Source of the DNA: a virus
Virus record (IMG/VR): IMGVR_UViG_3300025759_000253
Coordinates: 1-37,873 of that record
Length of the DNA: 37,873 bases
Strand: one strand, 5' to 3'
Positions within the stretch are counted from its first letter, which is position 1. Each line of letters opens with the position of its first letter. Shown here in pieces: positions 23,258 through 29,557 of this stretch. Below the pieces are notes generated by a model that saw nothing but the letters and a program-made list of their open reading frames with translations, ran no database searches and was not told where the DNA came from. Both the position numbers and the translations under genes were made by a program.

Positions 23258-23280
23258 AATTCCCCTTAAAGGAGATCATC

Positions 23281-23613
23281 ATGAAACCCCATCCACCAAT
23301 TGAACTACCAGTTGATCGTAGATCAGACATCATAGGCAAGCTAATGTCTAACGTGCAAATTGATCGTGAGACAGGTTGCTGGAACTGGAAAGGTGGTACA
23401 TCTGGTAACGGTAGAGGTGGTGGATACGGTAGGATGTCGTTATCTGGTCAAACAGTTGCTACTCACATCGTATCATACACTCACTTCTACGGATATGTTC
23501 CAGGTAAGAAGCAAATTGATCACCTGTGTAAAAATAGACTCTGTTGTAATCCAGCTCATTTGGAGATGGTTACACATAAACAGAACCAAAGAAGACGGAG
23601 AAAAAAGTCATGA
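23281..23613 (+). CDS. Free-standing HNH homing endonuclease
   Basis: 110 residues with AAAGGAG upstream. The core IDHLCKNRLCCNPAHLEMV (79-97) gives His81, Asn90 and His93 of the HNH fold, with cysteines 83, 88 and 89. GCWNWKGG near 32-39 is the typical preceding strand. The C-terminus is a basic tail (RRRRKK). Such proteins cut DNA and spread as selfish genes in phages. It is not inside another gene and no intron borders are evident. Its stop overlaps the next start (ATGA). Confidence 0.85.
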   Translation: MKPHPPIELPVDRRSDIIGKLMSNVQIDRETGCWNWKGGTSGNGRGGGYGRMSLSGQTVATHIVSYTHFYGYVPGKKQIDHLCKNRLCCNPAHLEMVTHKQNQRRRRKKS

Positions 23614-23945
23614 ACTTACTTGCTTCAGTATTTTTAGCTGCATCAGTCACAGTAACATGGCCTCCATCATCAGTTCTAAAGTCATCAGTAACTATTCAAG
23701 ATAGTTATCCATATTATGAGCTTGTTTTAGTCAATAAGCTCACTATTGGTAAAACTCTTGGAGATGTTTATTTCCTACATCATGAGAGCGGTACATATCG
23801 TATTGATGTAGTTGAACGTGCAGGTGATATACCTGATACATTCAAAATAACCTGTCCAACAGGATGGATGGTCTTACATGACGAAATAACAATTGCAGAA
23901 GGACAGCAAACCACGATAAAGGTGTATAGTACCCAAATATATTAA
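23610..23945 (+). CDS. Possible exported beta-rich protein
   Basis: 111 residues, coupled to the HNH gene by ATGA. The first 15 residues are hydrophobic (MNLLASVFLAASVTV) without a basic start, so a signal peptide is possible but weak. The rest is beta-rich with alternating residues (YYELVLVNKLTIG, YRIDVVERAG, TFKITCPTGWMVL, QTTIKVYS), like a small beta-sandwich. No family is recognised. Confidence 0.6.
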   Translation: MNLLASVFLAASVTVTWPPSSVLKSSVTIQDSYPYYELVLVNKLTIGKTLGDVYFLHHESGTYRIDVVERAGDIPDTFKITCPTGWMVLHDEITIAEGQQTTIKVYSTQIY

Positions 23946-23956
23946 GGACTATGCTC

Positions 23957-24160
23957 ATGGCTTCAACCTGTGAATTCTGTTGTTATTACCAAAAAGATAC
24001 CACCAACAACTCTGGTATGGGGGAATGTCATAGATTTCCTCCAACTCAGACCAAAGAACCTTTCCCACAACAAGTGAACAAATTCATTACCCGATTTCCT
24101 TCTGTATCAGAAGGAGATTGGTGTGGTGAGTATTCCAAAATCACTGACATTTTAATTTAA
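23957..24160 (+). CDS. Cys-containing small protein, probable zinc binder
   Basis: 67 residues from ATG 23957, placed 8 nt after AAGGA; an ATG at 23951 is too close to that site. CEFC, then GECHRFPP and GDWCGEY provide four or five cysteines. This C-x2-C ... GxC-x-RFPP ... DWCGE pattern is widespread in small phage and bacterial proteins known only as hypothetical; it probably binds zinc or an iron-sulfur centre. Confidence 0.7.
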   Translation: MASTCEFCCYYQKDTTNNSGMGECHRFPPTQTKEPFPQQVNKFITRFPSVSEGDWCGEYSKITDILI

Positions 24161-24169
24161 CGGAGAAAT

Positions 24170-24691
24170 ATGATGAAACGTCCATTAGAAGAACAATGGT
24201 TCATCTCTGATACTCACTTCGGACATGGAAACATCATCAAATACTCTCGACAAGAGTTTGAAACCCTGGATCAGATGAATATGACTCTGGTTAATAACTG
24301 GAATTCTGTGGTTAAACCCAATGATCTTGTATGGCATTTGGGTGATTTCGCTTGGACTGTTAAGGCAGCCAAAGAAATTAAACCATTACTCAATGGAACT
24401 ATTCGTTTAGTTGCTGGTAATCATGACGATATCACCAAGTTGGCTCAGACTGGAATGTTCCAACGTATCTACATGTGGAGACAGTTTCGTGAACATGGCT
24501 TCACAGCTACTCATGTACCCATGAGACAGGAACAGATACGTCATGGTGATAAAAACCTACATGGACATGTTCATGGCGTTCTGGATGGCTTAGAGAGCTT
24601 CCACAGAGATGTTTCTTGTGAAAGTATAGGTCATACTCCCATCAATTTCACAGAGATTGCTAAGTGGGCAGTTGAAAAGAGCACTGATTAG
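24170..24691 (+). CDS. Metallophosphoesterase, YfcE/phage type
   Basis: 173 residues (or 172 from the second ATG), GGAG upstream. All metal-binding motifs are present: SDTHFGH at 13-19, GDF at 58-60, GNHD at 83-86, ATHVP with His115, and GHVHG at 132-136. This compact version is common in phages and bacteria and hydrolyses phosphodiesters or phosphomonoesters. It is clearly different from the larger HTH-linked enzyme at 9296-10540. The substrate is unknown, but cyclic nucleotide signals of host defence are one possibility. Confidence 0.85.
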   Translation: MMKRPLEEQWFISDTHFGHGNIIKYSRQEFETLDQMNMTLVNNWNSVVKPNDLVWHLGDFAWTVKAAKEIKPLLNGTIRLVAGNHDDITKLAQTGMFQRIYMWRQFREHGFTATHVPMRQEQIRHGDKNLHGHVHGVLDGLESFHRDVSCESIGHTPINFTEIAKWAVEKSTD

Positions 24692-24699
24692 TGTATAAA

Positions 24700-24726
24700 C
24701 CTTTCATCAAACTGACAGATGAAAGG
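24700..24726 (+). promoter_or_regulatory. Stem-loop covering the ribosome site of the Tad2-like gene
   Basis: CCTTTCATC (24700-24708) pairs perfectly with GATGAAAGG (24718-24726) over a 9-nt loop. GAAAGG is the Shine-Dalgarno of the start at 24735, so the closed stem would block translation. No T-run follows, so it is not a classical terminator. Confidence 0.6.
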
Positions 24727-24734
24727 AAATTATC

Positions 24735-25229
24735 ATGTCAAACAAACTTTTCTATGGAACCAAAGCAATTACGGCTGAAGTGATGAACCGTCAGCAATAC
24801 AATGATTTTCGTGGTTGGGATCTCCCATCAGACGAAAATGGTGCTGATGAAGGTTATCTTGTCGAATATCTTGATGGTGGTGAACCAAATGTACCTGGTC
24901 GTGCTGGGTATGTTAGCTGGTCACCTAAAGAACAATTCGAAAATGCTTATCAAGCAAGCGGTAGTATGAACTTTGGTCATGCTCTTGCTGCACTTAAGGA
25001 TGGTAAACGTGTTGCTCGTTCTGGTTGGAACGGTAAAGGTATGTTTATCTTCCTTGTTAACGGTTCTACATTTACTGTAAACCGTGAACCACTCCTATCT
25101 ATTATGGGTGAAGGTACTCAGGTCGATTATCATGCTCATGTTGATATGAAGACAGCAGACGGTCAAGTTGTACCGTGGTTGTGTTCACAAACAGATATGC
25201 TGGCAGAAGACTGGTGTATAGTGGAATAA
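24735..25229 (+). CDS. tad2: Tad2-like anti-Thoeris protein (DUF2829) with N-terminal extension
   Basis: 164 residues. Residues 78-164 are a DUF2829/Tad2 domain: MNFGHALAALKDGKRVARSG starts it, with NGKGMF, DMKTADG at 137-143, VPW and SQTDMLAEDW at 151-160. Tad2 proteins are known to trap cyclic ADP-ribose signals made by the Thoeris defence TIR proteins. The first 75 residues form an extra domain (GYLVEYLDGGEPN, GYVSWSPKEQFENAY) also seen in other phage proteins beside such domains. Translation may be controlled by the hairpin just upstream. The domain call is firm; activity against Thoeris is an inference from the family. Confidence 0.85.
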   Translation: MSNKLFYGTKAITAEVMNRQQYNDFRGWDLPSDENGADEGYLVEYLDGGEPNVPGRAGYVSWSPKEQFENAYQASGSMNFGHALAALKDGKRVARSGWNGKGMFIFLVNGSTFTVNREPLLSIMGEGTQVDYHAHVDMKTADGQVVPWLCSQTDMLAEDWCIVE

Positions 25230-25242
25230 TTCCACAAACAGC

Positions 25243-25330
25243 GGTAGATTGGCAGAGTGGTCGAATGCAGCGGGTTGCTAACTCGTAAGGCTTTACAGTC
25301 TCAAAGGTTCGAATCCTTTATCTACCGCCA
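25243..25330 (+). tRNA. tRNA-Ser, anticodon GCU
   Basis: Acceptor arms GGTAGAT (25243-25249) and ATCTACC (25320-25326) pair fully, followed by G and an encoded CCA (25328-25330). The anticodon loop is TTGCTAA, giving GCU for AGC/AGU codons. A long variable arm and the T-loop TTCGAAT identify a class II serine tRNA. It lies between the Tad2-like gene and the 25363 gene. Confidence 0.95.
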
Positions 25331-25362
25331 ACTCGAAACCCATACTAATAAGGAACATTATC

Positions 25363-25611
25363 ATGGGAACAAAAGTAGCTGTATCAGAGCCTCGTCGTAC
25401 AATCGTTTTCGATAACGGTGAGCGTCTTGATCTTCACAATGTAACAGCTTTCGATCCATCAGGTACATGGCTTCGTCTATGGTCTGATGAAGGTTTTTCA
25501 TTGTTGAACCCAGAGCGTATTCTGTATCACATTATCAAAGACGAACCTCGTCAAGATACTCGTGAACCAGAAATTTCTGGTGTTGGTCTCACTGGTGAAG
25601 CAGAAGACTAA
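25363..25611 (+). CDS. Small hypothetical protein
   Basis: 82 residues, AATAAGGAAC upstream. The first 60 residues are beta-rich (RRTIVFDNGERLDLHN, WLRLWSDEGFSLLNP), which could be a small barrel; the C-terminus is acidic and disordered (EPEISGVGLTGEAED). No known family. Codon use is more GC-rich and regular than in the early genes, hinting at good expression. Confidence 0.65.
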   Translation: MGTKVAVSEPRRTIVFDNGERLDLHNVTAFDPSGTWLRLWSDEGFSLLNPERILYHIIKDEPRQDTREPEISGVGLTGEAED

Positions 25612-25675
25612 AGGTATCGGGGGAACACCTTAAACAAGTTCCCCCAACAACTCTCTGAATAAAAGGAAAATCAGA

Positions 25676-25900
25676 ATGTCCCTATTGAAGAAAAAAGTCC
25701 CTACAGTTGCAGAAGCACTATCAGGGCTTACTAAGATTGCTCAAGACCTTGATAATGCACGTATTGCTGCTGAAGATGGTGTTGCAGAGCAAGAAGAAGT
25801 AATCAAAGCTGCAAAAGAATCTCGTGATGCTTTCAAAACAGAAGCTGATCAAGCTGTTGCAGTTGGTGCAAATATTCAAAAATTGCTTGGTAACGTATAG
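25676..25900 (+). CDS. Small coiled-coil protein
   Basis: 74 residues, almost completely helical with heptad-like spacing (LTKIAQDLDNARIAAEDGVAEQEEVI split by charged residues). AAAGGAAAA precedes the start. The C-terminus IQKLLGNV resembles the LLG ends only by chance. Probably a dimer or trimer. It is the last rightward gene before the reversed tail island. Function is unknown. Confidence 0.65.
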   Translation: MSLLKKKVPTVAEALSGLTKIAQDLDNARIAAEDGVAEQEEVIKAAKESRDAFKTEADQAVAVGANIQKLLGNV

Positions 25901-25994
25901 TAACCAAGTGCGGAGATGTCTTGTTACATCTCTACCAGTGGTCACAAGCCGCAGAGAGATGGTTGTGCATCTCACACAGGGTGAAATTCCCTAC
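25901..25994 (+). other. Three consecutive hairpins between convergent genes
   Basis: GAGATGT/ACATCTC (25913-25932), GAGATG/CATCTC (25956-25973) and AGGG/CCCT (25978-25992) follow each other within 80 bp. No T-runs are present. They lie between the end of the rightward coiled-coil gene and the end of the leftward tail island. They may be a transcription barrier or a small structured RNA. Confidence 0.45.
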
Positions 25995-26689
25995 TTAAGC
26001 TGGTTCAGACCATTTAGGAATAAATACCTGATGTTGGTAGTTACCAATTGACTCCACATCAGATGCAGGATTTCCAGGTGGTGTTGTTGATAGACCAGAT
26101 TGAATTTCGGTATCTTGGTTATTCTCATACACATATGCAGCGATACCTGTTGAACGAATATCAGAAGCAGTTCCAGAGCTATATTTCATGAATGCTACTT
26201 GATTTGGTGTCATCCATTGATTGAATGATGCTCTAGCACCTGCACCGTCTGTACCGAAAGCTATTGCATACCAACCACGATCAAGTGTTTCAGTAGCTGT
26301 GAATTCCAAATGACCTGCTGCATCAGCAGCTTGTGTACCCATATCAGTAATCAGGGATCCAATATCCCAATGGTTACCTGCCTCCGACCCAATGTTGTAG
26401 AGGCCAGCTCTCATCACAGATGATGGTGTCGTACTTGCGATATTAAGAGCAATAAAACCCCCCTCAAATTCTAACTGACGACCTACCCAAATGATATTAA
26501 AATACATACGACTTTGAACCAAATTCAAATCACTGCTTGAATACACAGATGTATAAGAGTTTCCTGGCCACCACCATTCAAAGTAGTTGGTAGACGTTCA
26601 GGTGGAAGTTCACCCGCAACTATCTTCATCCTGTCAACAATTTCAGGAGCCATAGCATCGATATGAGCTTTTGTATAATGTTCTGACAT
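25995..26689 (-). pseudogene. Frameshifted tail-fibre-like gene
   Basis: A frame starting at ATG 26689 has the N-terminal tag MSEHYTKAHIDAMA, also seen in the gene upstream, and GELPPERLP, but stops at 26525. A second frame, shifted by -1, is open from 26597 to 25995 and gives a natural-looking continuation (NYFEWWWPGNSYTSV, then about 180 residues of tail-tip-like sequence with GWYAIAFGTDG). Its only inner starts lack a ribosome site. The change of frame must lie in 26527-26597. No standard slippery site is visible, so a one-base deletion in nature or in the assembly is most likely. Intact length would be about 231 residues. Confidence 0.65.
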
Positions 26690-26693
26690 GTTC

Positions 26694-27176
26694 TTATGCC
26701 AATGCAGCGTCTAATGCAGCAGTAAAGTCAGTTATACCACTTGCTTCTGTGAAGTTAGTGAGTTTTGTCTTTTCAGCATCAGTAAACGCATTTGTATCCG
26801 CATTGCTTTCATATTTTGATTTAACAGTTGCAGCAGTCTCGGAAGTTGCAATAGCACCTGTATCAATCCAAGTACCTGCATCCTCATCCCAAATAGCTTC
26901 TGTGTCATCTGTTCCAGTGTTCAGAATAGTAGCACTATCACCAGAACTAGCTGTTGGATGAGCACTGATAATAGCAGCAAGGCTTGTAAAAGCACCTTTA
27001 TATTTTGTTGGTTCAATGGTTGCAATGGCTGCTTTTTCAGCATCAGATACCAAGTTTTTATCTGACTCCCCTTCGATAGCCGTAACAATAGCAGCACCTG
27101 TAGTACGTGCCTTCATACGGTTACCCAGAACAGTAGCCTGAGCATCAATTTGGGTTTTGGTATAATGTTCAGACAT
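26694..27176 (-). CDS. Tail-fibre-like protein of reversed island
   Basis: 160 residues starting MSEHYTKTQIDAQA, then NRMKARTTG. The body has internal similarity: the elements SDAEKAAIATIEPTKYKG and TDAEKTKLTNF are like the short repeats of phage tail fibre shafts. The TAATG overlap couples it to the upstream gene, and 4 nt separate it from the frameshifted gene that carries the same N-terminal tag. It probably extends or decorates the tail fibre. Confidence 0.65.
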   Translation of the reverse strand: MSEHYTKTQIDAQATVLGNRMKARTTGAAIVTAIEGESDKNLVSDAEKAAIATIEPTKYKGAFTSLAAIISAHPTASSGDSATILNTGTDDTEAIWDEDAGTWIDTGAIATSETAATVKSKYESNADTNAFTDAEKTKLTNFTEASGITDFTAALDAALA

Positions 27177-27481
27177 TAGCTCAATCCTTCATCTAAATTT
27201 GCTATAAAGCTTAAGATATCATCTGGAACTTTAACAGCTTCTACAAACATTTCACCATCTTCATTAACAGTGATTGCATTATCTTCGCTATCCTCAACGA
27301 TATCAGAGACATTCTCTTGAGTAAAGCCAGAGAAGGCTTCTCCATCTTTACCAGGAGCACCTTGATTAGCTGAACTTTGAACCGTATGGCTCTTTGTGTT
27401 GTGTTCTACAACTTTAGCAGGTTCATCAGGACTAGCTACCTGTAGAACTCTGGTTGTATTTTGTTTGATAACCGTTCTCAT
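27176..27481 (-). CDS. Tail-associated connector with collagen-like segment
   Basis: 101 residues. A beta-like N-terminus precedes GAPGKDGEAFSGFTQEN, a collagen-like turn typical of phage fibre connectors, and then an acidic region (DIVEDSEDNAITVNEDGEMF). Both ends overlap their neighbours by TAATG, so it is made together with them. The call rests on the GAPGKDG motif and on context. Confidence 0.6.
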   Translation of the reverse strand: MRTVIKQNTTRVLQVASPDEPAKVVEHNTKSHTVQSSANQGAPGKDGEAFSGFTQENVSDIVEDSEDNAITVNEDGEMFVEAVKVPDDILSFIANLDEGLS

Positions 27482-27804
27482 TAGCGAACCTCAAATTCAT
27501 ACTCATCCCAGGTTATCTGTTTGTCATCTGATCCCTTCAGTTTCAATAAGAGAACGTAATGATGGCTTGGAGGGAGTATCTTAGTGATTTCTCGATCCAA
27601 GTGAATCTGGACAAGATTGTTATCTGCATCAACGATAGTTGTAAGCTCAATGTTTACACCTTTGAACTTTTTCACAGTCTTATCATTGATACGGAGTTCC
27701 ACAAGAACAATAGTATCAGACAGATCAACAAATGTTTCATCTGCATTTTTGAACTGGTAATCGAACGTAAAGTCGTCACCTGTGTAATAAACATCTGTAG
27801 ACAT
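27481..27804 (-). CDS. Baseplate/tail-fibre N-terminal-like protein (BppU-like)
   Basis: 107 residues from ATG 27804 (AAAGGTAAC upstream); 19 more residues to 27861 are unlikely. The sequence is beta-rich: YYTGDDFTFDYQF, FVDLSDTIVLVELRI, HYVLLLKLKG and WDEYEFEVR. The pattern GDDFTF...DLS...V resembles the immunoglobulin-like domains that attach fibres to phage baseplates. It is the first gene of the leftward island, with a TATTAT box just upstream on the minus strand. Confidence 0.6.
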   Translation of the reverse strand: MSTDVYYTGDDFTFDYQFKNADETFVDLSDTIVLVELRINDKTVKKFKGVNIELTTIVDADNNLVQIHLDREITKILPPSHHYVLLLKLKGSDDKQITWDEYEFEVR

Positions 27805-27814
27805 GCTGTTACCT

Positions 27815-27835
27815 TTGCTATAATAGGTTATGTTC
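27815..27835 (-). promoter_or_regulatory. Possible leftward promoter of the tail island
   Basis: On the minus strand CCTATTATAG lies about 20 bp before the ATG at 27804. The -10-like TATTAT is fair but no good -35 lies at the right distance; TTGACA copies occur further upstream. The leader would be very short. Confidence 0.25.
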
Positions 27836-27888
27836 TTTTGACCTACATATATAAGTGTCAAAAGTCAATCCAACTAAGGAAAATTCTC

Positions 27889-28437
27889 ATGGCTAAATCT
27901 CATGTATATGTGTTTTCAGGTTTGATGTCCAGTATTGTCCCAGGTTTCAGAAAAGGAACCAAAGAGATAGCTGCACAAATCAAATATGAGCACCCAACCC
28001 TAGAAGTATCTCACCACATTTGGAACGAATGGAAAAATATCTCAGATGAGATTATAAAACGTTCCATGAAATCAGGTCGTCATGATGTTTATATCATAGG
28101 ACACAGTAATGGTGTTCTTGCATGTGCTAACATTGCTGAAGATCTTCGTAAGATGGATATTGATGTCAAATACATTGGTGCTATCGATCCCACAGCAGCT
28201 AGTTTCCCAGAAATTGGTTCAAACGTCACTAAAGTTGATGAATTCTGGGCAAGAACTGGATGGCCTGCTGTTAAACGCAGATTGACTAGAAATAAGAGAG
28301 GAGCTTGTGTCTTCTCAAAAGCTTTTAAAGGCATAAAGACCCTTATAAAAGTTCCTACTACTCATGTTGGTGCAAGTTCTTCTGATCGTACAGTCAAACA
28401 AATTTTGACCAGTATTCAAGAGCTTGCGGGAGATTGA
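27889..28437 (+). CDS. Alpha/beta hydrolase (lipase-like)
   Basis: 182 residues from ATG 27889 (AAGGAAAA upstream); a much longer frame to 27559 covers the tail island antisense and is not real. The nucleophile elbow GHSNG (71-75) has Ser73, Asp100 in GAIDPTA is the likely acid and His159 in PTTHVG the base. The oxyanion region FSGLMSS is near residue 9. It should be an esterase, lipase or thioesterase in the cytoplasm, with no signal peptide. Its target is unknown; it lies in a unit of its own between the tail island and a terminator. Confidence 0.8.
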   Translation: MAKSHVYVFSGLMSSIVPGFRKGTKEIAAQIKYEHPTLEVSHHIWNEWKNISDEIIKRSMKSGRHDVYIIGHSNGVLACANIAEDLRKMDIDVKYIGAIDPTAASFPEIGSNVTKVDEFWARTGWPAVKRRLTRNKRGACVFSKAFKGIKTLIKVPTTHVGASSSDRTVKQILTSIQELAGD

Positions 28438-28479
28438 TCCCTCCCTCGGTTTAGATACAATCTGGACAAAAAATTCTTT

Positions 28480-28509
28480 ACCGCTCCCTTCGGGGGGCGG
28501 TTTCTTTTT
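28480..28509 (+). terminator. Rho-independent terminator with TTCG loop
   Basis: ACCGCTCCC-TTCG-GGGGGCGGT forms a 9-bp stem with one G-T pair, followed by TTCTTTTT. The A-run before it makes it possibly bidirectional. It ends the hydrolase unit. Confidence 0.93.
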
Positions 28510-28529
28510 ATAACATAAGGAAAAACACC

Positions 28530-29546
28530 ATGTTTGAAATATCCCCTACTCGAATGGAACAAGAGGTTTTGCGTTGCATTAAAGCGAATGTAGTTCCATA
28601 TTTTCGCTCTTCCCCAGGTGTCGGTAAATCTTCTGTTGTAGCGAAAGTTGCAAAAGAAAATAAATTGATCCTAATTGATCTTCGTTTGAGCCAATGTACT
28701 CCTGAAGATCTTCAAGGTTTCCCAATGCGTAACGGTGATAAAGCAACATTTACACCGTTCGATATGTTCCCATTGAAGGGTGATAAGATCCCTGAAGGGT
28801 ACAATGGTTGGTTGATCTTGTTAGATGAACTCTCATCAGCAGGTAAACCAGTACAAGCCGCAGCTTACAAGCTTATCTTGGATCGTATGGTTGGTAGTTT
28901 TCAGCTTCATGAAAAAGTAGCTATGGTAGCTGCTGGTAACCTGGATACAGACAAAGCTGTTGTGTTCAACATGTCTACAGCACTCCAATCTCGTCTTATT
29001 CACTATGAACTGAAACCTGTTCTCAGTGATTGGATGAACTGGGCTGTGACCCAAAATTTCGATCACCGTATTTTGGCTTTCTTGAACTTCAAGAAAAATA
29101 TGCTGATGAACTTTGATCCAAATCACTCAGATAAAACTTTCCCCTGTCCTCGTACATGGGAATTTCTGAACCGTTTGATCAAAGATCAACCTGTAAATGA
29201 AGATACACTACCATGTATCGCTGGTACAATTGGTCAAGGAGCAGCAGCAGAATTTAATACATTCTGTAAAGTTTATAAGCAGCTCCCATCAGTATCTCAG
29301 ATTACATCTGATCCTATCAACGCTCCTATCCCAGAAGAACCTGGGGCTAAGTATGCTGTAGCTTCTATGCTCACACAAGAGCTGGATGCTAATAACATCA
29401 AAGATATCATCATCTATATTGAACGCTTCGATATCGAGATGAAAATCATCTTTGCTCGTGGAGCATTTGCACTCAACCGTAAACTTCGTGATGAATCACC
29501 AGAATTCTACAAGTTTGTCTCAGATATGCTTAAGTATCTGAAATAA
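28530..29546 (+). CDS. AAA+ ATPase, MoxR type (N4 gp24-like)
   Basis: 338 residues, TAAGGAAAAAC upstream. Walker A SPGVGKS at 28-34, Walker B LILLDE at 95-100, sensor 1 VAAGN near 133-137, and arginine finger LQSRLI near 152-157. MoxR ATPases work with a VWA-domain partner as a chaperone or metal-loading pair, and such a partner is encoded 11 nt downstream. N4-like phages have this same pair (gp24/gp25). The role in infection is not known to me. Confidence 0.85.
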   Translation: MFEISPTRMEQEVLRCIKANVVPYFRSSPGVGKSSVVAKVAKENKLILIDLRLSQCTPEDLQGFPMRNGDKATFTPFDMFPLKGDKIPEGYNGWLILLDELSSAGKPVQAAAYKLILDRMVGSFQLHEKVAMVAAGNLDTDKAVVFNMSTALQSRLIHYELKPVLSDWMNWAVTQNFDHRILAFLNFKKNMLMNFDPNHSDKTFPCPRTWEFLNRLIKDQPVNEDTLPCIAGTIGQGAAAEFNTFCKVYKQLPSVSQITSDPINAPIPEEPGAKYAVASMLTQELDANNIKDIIIYIERFDIEMKIIFARGAFALNRKLRDESPEFYKFVSDMLKYLK

Positions 29547-29557
29547 GGAACAAAATT

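Larger units (their letters stand above)
22935..23280. other. 346-bp stretch without a clear gene
   Basis: It contains a good ribosome site (AAAGGAGAACGCT) that opens only a 3-codon frame, a terminator (23036-23067), two copies of GGAATAATATTC (23102-23113 and 23144-23155), and a 9-bp hairpin (23220-23257) in the leader of the HNH gene. The composition is mixed. The stretch may be decayed DNA brought in with the endonuclease or a structured RNA. Confidence 0.5.

Noticed and set aside
25978-25992. GGTGAAATTCC-like core resembling part of a cobalamin riboswitch, tempting because of the B12-dependent RNR
   Set aside because: The rest of the riboswitch consensus, including the B12 box, is absent, and no gene lies downstream in that direction.
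26527-26597. Programmed -1 frameshift in the tail island gene
   Set aside because: No X-XXY-YYZ slippery heptamer or clear downstream pseudoknot is visible, so an indel is preferred for now.
25995-27176. Diversity-generating retroelement acting on the tail island
   Set aside because: No reverse transcriptase and no template/variable repeat pair could be seen in the window.
27559-27888. Long N-terminal extension of the hydrolase frame
   Set aside because: It runs antisense through a tail gene and lacks a ribosome site; ATG 27889 with AAGGA explains the gene fully.
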